The position numbers were made by a program, and so were the translations under genes. A stretch of 64,000 bases of DNA from Allantophomopsis cytisporea (Eukaryota; Ascomycota; Leotiomycetes; Phacidiales; Phacidiaceae): NCBI GenBank assembly GCA_024752435.1, contig CP103036.1:1302001-1366000 (forward strand), in the 5' to 3' direction. The notes below the pieces were generated by a model. It was not told where the DNA came from. It saw nothing but the letters and a program-made list of their open reading frames with translations, and ran no database searches. Positions 1 to 11,867 of the stretch are shown here, piece by piece (the stretch's first letter is position 1; each line of letters begins with the position of its first letter).

Positions 1-1430
1 ATCGATCCAACAGACTTTTGTTCTGTTGGTTTCTACGAAGGAAATTGATGTTGGTGTTGGTATTACAGTAATGGTCAGGCCATTGAAGAGAGAAATTTTG
101 ATGTTGGTTGAGGAGGTCAAAGAGGCATGCTAATGTCCAAGCTTCGGAACCTCCACTCGTACTACACATCTGACGGTTGGCAAGGGCCGAGGTTCTTATT
201 TCAGCTTCACTACATAATCCAGTGGGAGTGGGTGGATATGGCATTGACCTCAAAAACGTTTAGCACAGATCCAAAGACTGGATAGAGCGGTCCAAGCCTC
301 AATTACCAATCGGGATTATATGCCAATTGACAGAGAACGGCTGGACAATCGCGAAACACAAAGTAAGCTTTATGGAAGACAGGTCCCCTTGATGGATGCT
401 GCAGGCCCCTTTGGTAAAGGGTAGATCGCTTGGGGCGGAGTTCTTTCAACGACACCAAATTTAAACTACGTTCCACGCGTGGCAAGGTAACAATCAACTG
501 ATCACCTGCTTAGTATGCACCCAACGCTGCTATGTACATACATACATTGACTCTTGAGATATGGCAAGGGGTATCTCATAAGAAACTGTAGGGGTCCTTG
601 CTCTACGGAGCTTTAAGGGTGGTTCATGTCGTGCTAGCTCGGATGGCTGCTCATACTCTTTCGCTTGTACCTGACAGCGACACAATGGTCGCGGCTCCTA
701 CTCAAATTAGGTATGGCGGCCGCTGTCGACTACCTTGTAAATGTTAGTTGGGCCCTATCAACGGCTCTCTGCCCTAGGCTCCCGAGGACGCCACAAGCCA
801 AGTCTCATTACAGATAAACAGGTTAGGGATATCGTGCGGAGAAGCAACCATGGATACTATAGAGAGGGCCAGGAAATGCATGCCATTGCCATCTATGGAT
901 CTGATCTTCACCTCTTTCAGTGTTTCTCCGTGACTATTATCGGTACCTTGAAGAGGTGTTGGATGTTAATACGTTTATTCAGCCAAAGAAATGATTTCCG
1001 GGACAACAATGCAGCTATCCACTATCAAAACTCCATACCTGATAATCATGCACTTACCAAAGTTGATCAGGACAACTACCTTTCCATGCGAGTAGTACCG
1101 GCGTGCGCCAACTTTTGTCACACTTAGTAAGTTCCCAGAACCTAGACATTCCAAAGTTGCATGGCCTTAATCTTTGGATGGAGAAATATTAGACAAGCTT
1201 TCTATTCCTGAGATCTGTGCAATCTGGAAGGAATATCCAGAGAGACTGGCAGTCTCAATATTTCGGACAGCACCTTGCTCGCCGAATTCATAAGGAAGTT
1301 GACTTTCAACCATGCCTGTTGCCATTCTCTATATAAGTCCTTGAGTTTCTCCATCATCTTGCTCAAGCCACTCTCGCTCTTTATTCCAACTATATACACC
1401 AAAGTCTCCTCTTGGAGCTCACTTGAAAAT
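1..1430. other. Intergenic / 5' flank of the GMC oxidoreductase gene
   Basis: No convincing gene is seen here. The open frames at 303-497 (-) and 741-1127 (+) are short, have no recognisable motif and no splice partners. The last 100 bases form the promoter of the downstream oxidoreductase gene, with a TATA-like element. The far left edge may contain the end of a neighbouring transcript, but nothing in it supports a coding call. Confidence 0.5.
1330..1337 (+). promoter_or_regulatory. TATA-like box of the GMC oxidoreductase gene
   Basis: TATATAAG lies about 94 bases upstream of the chosen ATG at 1431, a normal distance for a fungal TATA element plus a short leader. Seen in sequence; function inferred. 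Confidence 0.5.
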
Positions 1431-3499
1431 ATGCTCGGACTACCTGCTCTTGCTGGTCTTACTGTCTCTACCGTTTTAACCATTACTGGATCTGCATCCG
1501 CTCTGTAGGTTACCTATTCTCATATCTATTTTCTGCACGAATAATACTAACATCTACATTTTCAAGTCCCTCAGAGAACTTCAAGCGTGACAACACAACT
1601 ACCGTGCTCCCAGACTTTGAATACATTGTTGTTGGGTCCGGCGCCGGTGGCGGACCTCTTGCTGCTCGTCTTGCCATTGCAGGAAAGAACGTGCTCTTGA
1701 TCGAGGCTGGTGATGATCAAGGCACCACTGTTTATGAAGAGCTTCCAGCTTTCTTCGCCCCAGCAAGTGAATACATTCCCATGTCGTGGGATTTTTACGT
1801 CAGACATTACTCCGACGAAACTCGGGATCAGGCGAACACCAAGGCTACCTATCAGTTGACTAACGGAAGCACATACATTGGCATTGACCCACCATCAGAC
1901 GCTAAGTTCCTGGGCATCTGGTATCCACGCACAGGTACTTTGGGAGGCTGTGGTGCCCATAATGCTATGATCACAGTTTACCCCCACGAATCTGATTGGG
2001 ATAACATCAAGAACATTACTGGTGACGATAGCTGGGATGCACTTAACATGCGCCAATACTTTCAGCGTCTTGAGGACAATCAATATCTTACAAACTTTGG
2101 TTATGATGAGTCCGGTCATGGTCTAGATGGTTGGCTTGGAGTCAGTGAGATGAAGGACGAGTTCTTCCTTGAAGATCCAAAGGTCCTGCAACTTATGTCC
2201 TCCGCTGGCAAGGTTCTAGGGGTCTCCAACACGACTATGACGGATCAGGCTACACTTGACGACCAATATTCCCTTGACATGAACACCAATTATACTGGCC
2301 GTGACCAGACCACTGGAATGTACAGAGTGCCAATGGCCGTCTCTGATGGTTCTCGGAGCAGTCCTCGTGACTTCCTTCTTGCTACTGCTGCTGCTTATGA
2401 CACGCTTACTATTCGCACCAATTGTTTCGTCACCAACATTCGCTTCGATAACTCAACTGGAACTCCAACTGCTATTGGTGTTGATTTTATCGATGGGCAA
2501 AGTCTGTATAGTGCCGATGCTCGTACAAACTCTACTACCCAGGCGGCTGGTGTTTCAGGTAGTGTCAATGCGACTGCTGAGGTCATTATCTCTGCCGGTG
2601 CTTTTAATACCCCACAACTTCTCAAGTTGAGCGGCATCGGTCCAGCCGCTGAACTGGAGAGCTTCGGCATTGATGTTATCTCTGATCTCCCAGGTGTCGG
2701 TTCCAACCTCCAAGACCACTATGAGATCTCCACCGTTACCGAGTTCGACGAAGAGTTCGAGCTTCTTTCCAACTGCACCTGGCTTTCAACTGCAGATGAC
2801 GAGTGCTACGTCGAGTACTCAGAAGGCACCACTGGGGACTCCAAAGGCCCATATGCTACCAACTTGCTCTACAGTGGTTTTCTGCAAAAGTCAAGTGTCG
2901 CAACTGTTGATCGCGACACAATGACCGTGGCTGGCCCAATCTTTTTCCGTGGCTACTTCGAAGGCTATGCTGAACTTGCAGCTGCCGACAACAATCACTG
3001 GACCTGGCTCCATCTAAAAGCACACGAGCGAAATCTTGCCGGGACCGTCAATCTCACCTCCACTAACCCACTCGACACCCCAGACATCAACTTCCACTAC
3101 TTCGACGACGGAACCACTACTGACAACGTTGACAACCTCGATGTACAGCCCTTGATTGATGCCATGTCCTGGGCCCGCGAAGTCAACGCCGATGTTGCCA
3201 GTAGCAGTAGCTACAACTTCACTGAGGTCTGGCCTGGAGCAGATATCTCTACCGATGAAGAGGTCGAGGACTTTATCAAGCAAGAGTCCTGGGGTCACCA
3301 TGCCTCCTGCACCTGTAAGATTGGGGCTGACGATGATGAGATGGCTGTCCTCAACTCCGAGTTCCAGGTTCGCGGTGTCAATAACCTCCGTGTCGTTGAC
3401 GCTTCTGCTTTCCCTCAAATTCCTGGGTTCTTTGTTGTCACTTCGGTCTATATGATGTCCGAAAAGGCTGCCGATGTAATCCTCGCTGCGGCTGCTTAG
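1431..3499 (+). CDS. Secreted GMC (glucose-methanol-choline) oxidoreductase
   Basis: FAD-dependent alcohol/sugar oxidoreductase, probably extracellular. Two exons: 1431-1504 and 1567-3499, with a 62-nt intron (GTAGGT donor, ACTAAC branch, CAAG acceptor), giving 668 residues. Exon 1 encodes almost exactly a signal peptide ending GSASA. Known family motifs are visible: the dinucleotide-binding GSGAGGG near residue 48, GMC signature 1 around GGCGAHNAM (about 151-159), signature 2 GAFNTPQLLKLSGIGP (about 330), and a C-terminal catalytic WGHHASC (about residue 600). Many NxS/T sequons fit secretion. Where many GMC enzymes have a second catalytic His/Asn after VVDASAFPQIPG, this protein has two Phe. 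The substrate (aryl alcohol, sugar or other) cannot be decided. Starting at exon 1 is needed to supply the signal peptide; exon 2 alone has no ATG in front of the FAD motif. The gene is convergent with the NmrA-like gene. Confidence 0.93.
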
Positions 3500-3801
3500 A
3501 TTTAATGATGTTTGAATAACGGTCAGATGTGACTTAGGCTTTTCATATGTATTTATTTTTGGTTTATCATACCCACATATGTATTGCGACCATTTACCTA
3601 TGATGCAATTGGTTTCAGATGGCATGGCTTCAACTGATTCTTCATTGATAGTGAGGTATTGGCTGAAGAATAAGGCCGTTCCAATTTTAATCACGTTTCT
3701 TCAAGAACTGTTCCAGTGAGAATCAGGGAACAATAGGTCATGCTCTAAGCACAGCTATTCAATTCGCTAAGCTAGTTAAGATCTGACGGAAGGCTTCTAT
3801 T
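3500..3801. other. Convergent 3' intergenic spacer
   Basis: About 300 AT-rich bases between two convergent stop codons. It presumably holds both 3' UTRs and polyadenylation signals. No gene seen. Confidence 0.6.
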
Positions 3802-4755
3802 TTAACCCTTCACAATGGCAGCGATAGTATCCTCGACCTCCTTCTGGCTGAAAACAGGAACACCCAACAATTCGTTATCAGTCTTCTCAGCATAGCCATT
3901 GTAACCCTCGCCATAGATTGACTTGGCCAAGAAACCTATCCAAGTTGCATGTCCGAGGTCACCCTTACCCAAACGCTCATAGCTGTCCTTCAGGACTGCA
4001 TCAGTGTTAAGTTGCTCAAGCTCCCACTGTCCGCCAGGTTGGATCTTATCCACAATAGCAATGATTTCGTTCTGTGTGATATCCGTACTCTTAACCCTCA
4101 CCGCGCGGTTCTTCGTCTCCTCTGGCTTCTTGAGAACACCAACCACCGCTTTTCCAATGGTGTCAAGTGTGGAAGTGCTGATTCTGGCGTTGCCTCCATC
4201 GAACAAACGGCCCTTCTTTTCTTTTACGTTTAGGATGAATCCGACCGCCAGGCCCCAGTCGAAGAAAGCTCCTGTAATAACTAAAGTATAGCTAATCTCA
4301 TTCTTCGCCGCCTTCTCCTTCAAATACTTTTGTATCTCAAGCTTGGGCGCGAATACAGGTAGCTCGATTGACTTGGCATTTGTGGTGTCGCTACCAAATT
4401 CGGATGGGATGAAGCGTTTGACGCCAGCAGCGATGGCTGCATCAATGAGTTTGGTTTGTGTGGCGACGGAGAGCGTAGCTAGTGTGGAGACGACAGCGTC
4501 GATGCCCTGCAATGCGGCTGTGACGGAAGAGATGTCATCGTAGTTGACTTTCTTGACCGTCACGTTGGACGGAAAGGTTGTGGTGCTGGATTCACGGGTG
4601 AGAACTGTGACTTCGAAAGAGTTAGAGGCGAGGATTTGTTTGAGAATAGGAGTGCCGACATTTCCGGTGGCCTGGGATTTGTCAGTTCATAACTTTGAAG
4701 CTGTTGATGGGCTGTGGCATACTCCTGCGACTGCGACTCTCTTGATAGCGGACAT
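3802..4755 (-). CDS. NmrA-like / isoflavone-reductase-like NAD(P)-binding protein
   Basis: Atypical short-chain dehydrogenase of the NmrA/PCBER (isoflavone reductase-like) type, likely cytosolic, acting as an NADPH-dependent reductase or redox sensor. Two exons on the minus strand: 4723-4755 and 3802-4671. The 51-nt intron has a GTATGC donor, a CTGAC branch and a CCCAG acceptor, and interrupts the Rossmann glycine motif exactly between GG-A and ATG. The spliced protein is 300 residues, the normal family length, and begins MSAIKRVAVAGATGNVGTP. Visible features are the N-terminal GATGNVG nucleotide-binding loop, the FIPSEFG motif (about residue 110), and a Lys in FAPK at about 130 that matches the family's active-site lysine. 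The upstream exon is needed; the later Met alone would lose the cofactor loop. Substrate unknown. Divergent from the FMN monooxygenase across 2.7 kb. Confidence 0.92.
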
Positions 4756-7416
4756 TGTGTCAGCTATTTGTTTTGAATAGGGTTGAAAGGATTTGTATGA
4801 GGCTTCTTTCTGTGACAAAACTAGCGGATTGATCTAGATATAAAAATGCTTTGACTGAATTGTAGCATGAACTGTCGATACAGAATTGCACACAGGCAAG
4901 CCTGACTTTTATATACCATGTCCCTTCATTCCATGAGTAATCACACCATCCATACCCTGATTTCAAATGGCAGCTATGAAACAGAAGCTTCCATGCGCAA
5001 CATTCCGCAAAACTCAGCGTTGGCCGAGGCTTCGATCCTCGGCTTCGTCAGCGGTAGGCAGACTGGTAGCCTCGTCAGCTGGATCCAAAATGAGGTTATT
5101 GAAGTCGCCATATGCTAGTGGTCAGTTCCCACAGCCGGGGCATGTGGTAGCTTACAAAGAGTGCGGAATCGATGGGCAGATGAACCCTTGCATTACCAAT
5201 AACTGAAGCAGATTGTCCCTTATCGGAACCCCGCTCAACCCCACCTCACCGCAGTCTGTCCGCAACACAAATACAGCACGACTTCCCGTCGATTCTATCA
5301 TTCGTTTGGGTGGACATGGATTCTGCAATATTCTACGCAGCTAACATCATCGTATACCTTCGCAGTTGTGATCATCAGATCACACAATTACAACGTAGGA
5401 TTCAATATCTCCTGAGATTGGTGCTTCAGTCTTGCTGCGTAGGAATGGACATATACGTCACATTATGTCTAAATGTGACTGACGATCGAGTGATATATGA
5501 TCTTGTAAGATGTTCTATATCCTCAGGAGGCTTCTTCAACCTTCAACCTTAAGTAAGAAATACTTTATATAGTGTAGTTACTCTGGCTGTCCGGATAAGT
5601 TTTCACTCGTGTTAAACAACAGCATCTGAAATTCATTGATACATAATCTGGATTCCGCCGGGTGCAGCCCGACATGATGTTACTGGATGTGCTCTTATTA
5701 AGAAGTCACGCTTTTCAACTGCACATAATCCAGGCAGATAGTGATACAAAGATTCATACTTGTTATCAGAGGCTTAGAAGAAGTCCTTGAATAATGTCGG
5801 TTTCTTCTCAGAGACTCCGCTTTTCGCTTCTTCAAATTCTTGGCTTTCAGGATAGCCACTCCTATTGAACCGAAATTTACGCATTACAGCCTGCATTGAG
5901 ATATGGCATCAAACATTATATACGTTCACAAGGATAGTTGAGAAAAGTTTGAGGTTTCGCTAACATAGTAAAGGAGATATTGTTTATATATACGAAACAC
6001 TGTATCGTATTTATAATACTAACATAAATATCCTCTTCGGCTCCACATTTTGTCTTACAGAGTTACATACTCGGCCCCGCCTTCACGGTATCTAATTGCT
6101 ATGTTGCCCAAGTACTGGCCTTTGTATTTCAATTATGACTCTCCTGCACTTAAGGAAATCGAAGTATTCTGTTACTTTCAAGGCCTTTGATCACATACCC
6201 TCTCCGTTGAACGGAGAACGTAGTATCGACTATATAGAGGTAATGATAGAAATCAAGCATATCAAGGTTAATGATCCGTCTAAGGAGGATAAGGGCTGAA
6301 TTATGTTACCTATCTATCTCCATACCTAGATAGCTCACCCCGTTCTTTTAAGAACATGCTGCGTAGTCAGAACCCTAGCGTACGATGCCATCAATGAAAG
6401 TCTAATAAGAATGCCTCAGTAGAGTACAGTAGGCCGAGTCTGTACTGTGATAGACGGCGTAAGTGATGTAGATCTATCTACATTGAAATGTTGCATGGCG
6501 TATTCAGGTTATCATGGCACCTTGCAGAGCCGCAGCACACCATCAGTGTACGATAGCTACTGCGGACATCAGAGTAGGTTAAAGTAAAATGAAGCTATTG
6601 TTATCTTTCATTTTATTGTAGGCTGATAGGATAACCGTTTAAGTCTAGAAGAGGGAACACTTGTAATAATGCTTAGTTTTACCAGAGTCTTTTAGTCTTA
6701 TGGACTGGATCATGGACTGGACCTATTGCAAGAACTGAAAATGTTACACGAAACAAATATATATCAAATCAATCAAAAAAGATCAAGGAAGAGAATCTAG
6801 AGATATATAGACATCTGAAAGCATATAAGTTATTCTCACTAGGAGTGCTGCAGCTGTAGGCGAGTACATCCTTTCACCACAAGCAAGCTAGATTGCGCAA
6901 TTCGTCGTGAATGCATCTCACGCCTCAACAACCAATTGTACGCAGCACTCAGCCAAACGAATCCCACACAATACAATAACTCTAACAACAAACCCGCTTT
7001 TGTGCTCCTTGAGTTATGGCCTCGCTTGACCAATGGGAAAGGATTGATGACTGGCCGCGGGGCACATTTGCCGACATGAGAACGATCTCCTACCTCTTGT
7101 ACGCAAAGTCTCGTAGCAATGAGGGGAAGTCGTGATGAATGAGGTGCTCTCCTAGGATAAAGGCGTGCAGTTAAGCAACGAGCTTTATGCAAGATAAGAG
7201 ATAGGTAGGATGAGGAGGGGGTGATAGACCCATTGTTAGAAGCTGTGAGACCACATGATTTGACATGAAGAAATAAAGCTTGCACCACATGTATTTATAT
7301 ACGGCAGGTCTCTGATGAATAAAATCGTTTCAAAGTGAGAAATCCAAAACAAAACATAAAAAAGTCCGAAGACAAGTAGCTCCTCAATCGAAAGTTGTGT
7401 CTGCGACTGATACGCT
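4756..7416. other. Divergent intergenic region between reductase and monooxygenase genes
   Basis: A 2.7-kb shared upstream region of two divergent redox genes. Open frames at 4918-5206, 5310-5552, 6096-6299 and 6839-7520 lack recognisable motifs and splice logic, so I call none. The section at about 5500-6830 is AT-rich with frequent TATA runs and could be decayed repeat DNA, but no terminal repeats or coding relics are recognisable. Confidence 0.45.
4906..4915 (-). promoter_or_regulatory. TATA-like box of the NmrA-like gene
   Basis: On the minus strand this reads TATATAAAAG, about 150 bases upstream of the start codon at 4755. Plausible core promoter; function inferred. Confidence 0.4.
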
Positions 7417-9187
7417 ATGGCGAGAACTCGAGGAAGCAACGGAGTCGCATCAAATGGCGATGCGAAGAAGGGCGCGAAACCGAAGAAGCAGATTCTTATC
7501 AATGCATTTGACATGAGCACTGTCGGACATCTTTCTCCTGGTCAATGGAAGGTAAGTTTAGGTTGCCCAACTGGCGTCGATGGTACTGATGATTATGAAA
7601 GAATCCAAAGGACAAGAGTAAAACGAAGCGCAAACTGGAATACTGGATTGAATTAGCGAAGCTCCTCGAAAGGTCAGCTACAATACGAAAAACAGCTCAC
7701 AACGTTTCACATACTTACTCAAGCTTAGGGGTGGTATCAACGCATTGTTCTTGGCAGATACATATGGCGGCCATGAAACATATGAAGGCAAGATTGATGA
7801 GTGTATTAGGAGAGCAGCACAGTAAGCATCACATGGTCCATATTTTATCATAACATGGTCTAATCATTTCCCCCCCCCCCCTAAGATGGCCAGTGACGGA
7901 TCCAACGATTGTAAGAATCCATGAACACCCACAGAATAACACAAACATGCTTACATTTACATGAAGCCAATCTCAGCAATGGCGGCTGTCACTAAGAATC
8001 TATGCTTCGCTCTGACTAGCAGTACAACTGCTGAGCCTCCATTTCTTTTCGCGAAACGCTTTTCTACACTCGATCATCTTACGAATGGCCGTCTTGGCTG
8101 GAATGTTGTGACATCCTACAAGAAGACCGCTTTCAAAGCAATTGGCATTGACGTTCCAATCGAACACGACGAGCGCTATGAACAAGCGGACGAATATCTC
8201 CGGATTCTATATAAGCTCTGGGAGGGATCGTGGGCCGATGATGCTCTTGAGGAAGATTTTGAGAACGATTCATATGTTGACCCTGATAAAGTGCGTCAGA
8301 TCAATCATCACGGAAAGTTCTTCAAACTTGAGAGTCGTCATATTGTGGATCCATCCCCGCAAAGAACACCCTTTTTGTTCCAAGCTGGCACTTCCGCTGC
8401 TGGATCGAGCTTTGCATCCAAGCATGCAGAAGGAATTTTTGTGTCTAGCCATTCCCCAGAGGTGATACGACCAAAAGTAGATAACATTCGAAAACTGGCA
8501 GCAGAACAGGGTAGAGATCCACAGAGTGTCAAGTTCTTTGCTACTTTCACACCTATCATAGGTCGAACCCAAGAGGAAGCGGAAGAGAAGTACGAAGAGT
8601 TAAAGAAATACGCATCGACTATTGGCGGACTCGTGCTTTTTAGTGGGTGGACGGGTATTGATATTTCTCAGATCGGGCTCGATGAGGAGATCACTCCTGA
8701 GCATTCTACGACATCTGCTCGAATTAAGTCGGTTTTGACCTCATTGACTACCACCTCAAAGGAAATTCCAAAGTGGACTCCCCGTGTGGTGGCCGAGAAA
8801 GCAGCTATCGGTGGTCTTGGGCCAGTCTCTGTAGGAACACCAGAAGTCGTCGCGGATGAGATGGAGCGTTGGATCAACGAAGGAGATTTAGATGGCTTCA
8901 ACATAGGATATATTACGACCCCAGGGACTTTCGAGGACGTGGTTGATCTGTTGATTCCCGAATTGAAGAAGCGGGGCTTATATCCAGAAAAGGAAGAAGG
9001 TTTGACAGCAAGAGAAAAGGTTTATGGAAAGGGACAGGCGAAGCTGAGAGATGACCACCTTGGCAGCACCTACAAGTACGATGTATACAAGGAGGATCCG
9101 CCATTTGAGAAAGCAAACGGGGAAAAGCGCAAATTGGATGAGGTGGCTGACGAAGCGTTACCAAGCAAGAAAAAGATTGCTGCATAG
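7417..9187 (+). CDS. FMN-dependent luciferase-like monooxygenase (NtaA/SnaA/DszA type)
   Basis: Flavin-reductase-dependent monooxygenase of the bacterial-luciferase superfamily, in the branch that includes nitrilotriacetate monooxygenase A, pristinamycin SnaA and DszA. Five exons: 7417-7551, 7602-7672, 7729-7821, 7886-7910 and 7967-9187. Lengths total 1545 nt and all phases agree, giving 514 residues. Family hallmarks seen: ILINAFDM near the start, GINALFLADTYGG, a stretch built from exons 4 and 5 reading VTDPTIPISAMAAVTKNL, then RFSTLDHLTNGRLGWNVVTS, and FLFQAGTSAAGSSFASKHAE. Exon 4 is only 25 nt, and the intron before it ends in an unusual C-rich tract. The C-terminus carries a basic KRKLDE / SKKKIAA tail; it does not end in a canonical peroxisomal tripeptide. 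Role inferred: oxidation of a small N-, S- or aromatic-containing substrate. A separate flavin reductase would be needed and is not present in this window. Confidence 0.92.
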
Positions 9188-9878
9188 GATATTATACATG
9201 AGAGTATCTCATAATCTGAGAAGCGCTTTCGTCCTGAGCGGCTTATGATTGCTTTACTGCGTACACAACGTAATATAGACAATAATAAGACTGAGAGTAA
9301 AGTTCCCGGTGATCATCACATGTCGAGATCTTCAAGATTTTCTCAAAAGGTAATAGTGAACCAAACGTCTGCGAGAAGGTGACTGTTAAGGATAGTCGGA
9401 CTCAACTTCAAGACGATGCTCTGGCCCCTCTAATACAAATAAGCTCTTGACACGTCCCAATAGTGAGGCAAAGTACACATTTCTCTCCCAATATAGCAAA
9501 TTAAGATGCCAGGAATAGGACAAGGAGCCCGTAATTGGCGATGAAAGCCTCGCTATCGCGAAGTGCCGAAAGACAGCGCCCAATCATTATCATTCCTTAG
9601 GGGAAAGGAATGGGAGCTTGTCCACAAACACAAGGTCGATCCCGCAGTCTAAGCTTATTCCACAGCTTAAAGTGTCGCGAACTACAACCAGCGCATTCCA
9701 GCTTTTATTGATCTACCATGCCAACTTTCCCATCATCTACAAAATCCTTCCTCTCCTTCATAATTTCCCACCCGCTCACTCCATTGCGCGAAGCCTCATC
9801 CCAAGGTAACATGCGTTCTACTTGAAGCACCGTTTTTGGAGAAGTGTTGACAAGAGCAAGAAAAACAGACATTGCACA
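9188..9878. other. Intergenic spacer before GH76 gene
   Basis: About 690 bases holding the 3' UTR of the monooxygenase and the promoter of the GH76 gene. A TACTGCGTA 9-mer at 9255-9263 is one of eight copies in the window. No gene seen. Confidence 0.5.
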
Positions 9879-11867
9879 ATGAAGATTCCCATGAGATACA
9901 TAGTCGCTTTTCTGGGCTTGGTGGCGCCTATCGTAAACGCTATTACCCTGGACATTTCTAGTACTGGTACCGCGCCCGCAACCCTGTGACAGATCATAGA
10001 ATGCATATTGATTGACGAATTCAGATTCGATCAAGAAAGCTGCCAGCACTATAGCTGCAAGCCTAACGAGTTGGTATAAGGGAAATACAGACGCGTCACA
10101 GGTTGGTGTTCTGCCGCCTCCCTATTACTGTAAGTTTGAGCACGATGCTGTATTACGATGATTATCCATTGCTGATGCTGCACCACAGGGTGGGAAGGCG
10201 GGGCAATGTGGGGCGCGCTGATCGACTACTGGTATTACACAGGCGACGATACATACAATGGCATCACGACGCAGGCTCTCCTCAGTCAAGTTGGTCCGAA
10301 TTTCGATTATATGGTAGCGGCGCATGCGAAGGATGAGGGCAATGACGATCAGGCTTTCTGGGGCTTTGCGACGATGGATGCTGCTGAGCGCGGCTACACT
10401 CTGCCTCCCTCCGGTATCCCAGACTGGCTGAGTCTCACCGTCAATCTCTGGAATACACAGGCCGCACGCTGGGATGTGTCTACCTGCAACGGGGGCCTTC
10501 GCTGGCAGATATTTGCATTCAATAATGGTTATAACTATAAAAATTCCGTTTCAAATGGTGCTTTTATGCAGCTTGCTGCACGTCTCGGCAGGTATACAGG
10601 TAATCAGACATACTTCGACTGGGTAGAAAAGGTTTGGGATTGGGAAACCAGTGTTGGTCTAATCGATGCTGGCTATGCTATCTATGATGGAACAGACGAT
10701 ACGACAAATTGTGCTCAAGTGAACCATATCCAGTGGACTTACTCTCTTGGAATTCATCTGTACGCCGCAGCTATCATGTATAATACGACAGAAGGTTCAA
10801 GCAAGTGGCAGGATCGTATCAATGGCCTCCTTATTGCTTCTGCTGTCTTCTTCAGTCCAGATGGCCAAAATGCGCAAAACGTTATGTTCGAGTCAGCTTG
10901 CGAAACCATTCACAGCTGCGATAATGACCAGTACAGTTTTAAGGGATATTTGGCCCGCTTCATGTACAAGACTACTCAGATGGCTCCATTCGCAAGCTCT
11001 GCAATATTTACACTCATGGAAGCCTCAGCAACAGCTGCTGCCGCATCATGTTCAGGTGGAGGTGATGGATCAACCTGTGGTGAGGTATGGTACACCAACT
11101 CTTACGATGGAAACTACGGCGTAGGACAATCGATGAGCGCCTTGGAGGTCATCCAGGGACTTTTGGTCAAAGAAGCTGGGGCGCCTTACACGAGTGATAG
11201 TGTACGCATTGCTATCAACACAAGCAGCGTAAGTTCAGCGCCAGTGCCGACAGCTACTACCACTTCAGTTGTTGTACAGACCACTCCCGTTCCGACTGTT
11301 GTAGAATCAGCTACTCCAGTACCCAAACCCGGTAAGAAGAAAAACGATGCAGGACATTCAACCGCCGACCTGGGGCTCGCAATGGCTTCAGCGATTATTG
11401 TTGGCGGAACTCTCTTGTTGCAAAATTCTGGATCTGTCTCTTCAACTACCTCGGAGGCATTCGAGACAATGGCGACAACAGCTACTGGAACCCCGAGTGA
11501 AATGGATCGGCCACAGACCACCACAAGCACTGTAAGTTGTAATAAAATATCAACGTTAGAGTTAACGTCTATCTTGTACCTGCTTCCTTAATGTTAGTTA
11601 AGTTGCTAATCAAATGAAAAGATGGAAAATTCTGTGGACAACAATACTGACGAAATCGAAAGCGAGGATAATGGGAAGGATAAAATCAATGAGAACTCTG
11701 TTGTTACAACCTTAACTTCGAGCCCCACTTCGAGCTCGACCTCAAATCTCACCTCGAGTCCGACTACAATGGCGCACAAGAAAAGCAGCGCAAATAATGA
11801 GGGTGTCAATAACCTTCGGATGAAAATGATAATGGGCGTTTTTGTGGCATCTCTGGGAGCCTTTTGA
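9879..11867 (+). CDS. GH76 Dcw1/Dfg5-like mannan endo-1,6-alpha-mannosidase, cell-wall protein
   Basis: Putative cell-wall glycosidase/transglycosidase thought to help attach GPI-mannoproteins to the wall. Four exons: 9879-9966, 10025-10129, 10189-11531 and 11622-11867 (593 residues), phases consistent. It starts with a signal peptide (MKIPMRYIVAFLGLVAPIV...NA) followed by ITLDISSTDSIKKAAS, the usual mature N-terminus. The core shows GGAMWGALIDYWYYTGD, the family's adjacent acidic pair in GNDDQAFWGFATMDAAE, WNTQAARWD, and NGAFMQLAARLGRYTGN. After the catalytic domain come Ser/Thr/Val-rich linkers and a hydrophobic patch (LGLAMASAIIVGGTLLL), followed by a further Ser/Thr-rich tail. The last exon ends in a short hydrophobic stretch (MIMGVFVASLGAF), compatible with a GPI signal. 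Reading through the last intron would instead stop at 11591 with another hydrophobic end, so the C-terminus is uncertain. Confidence 0.88.

Noticed and set aside
1..11867. A secondary-metabolite gene cluster in the left part.
   Set aside because: No polyketide synthase, NRPS, terpene cyclase, transporter or pathway regulator is present in the window.
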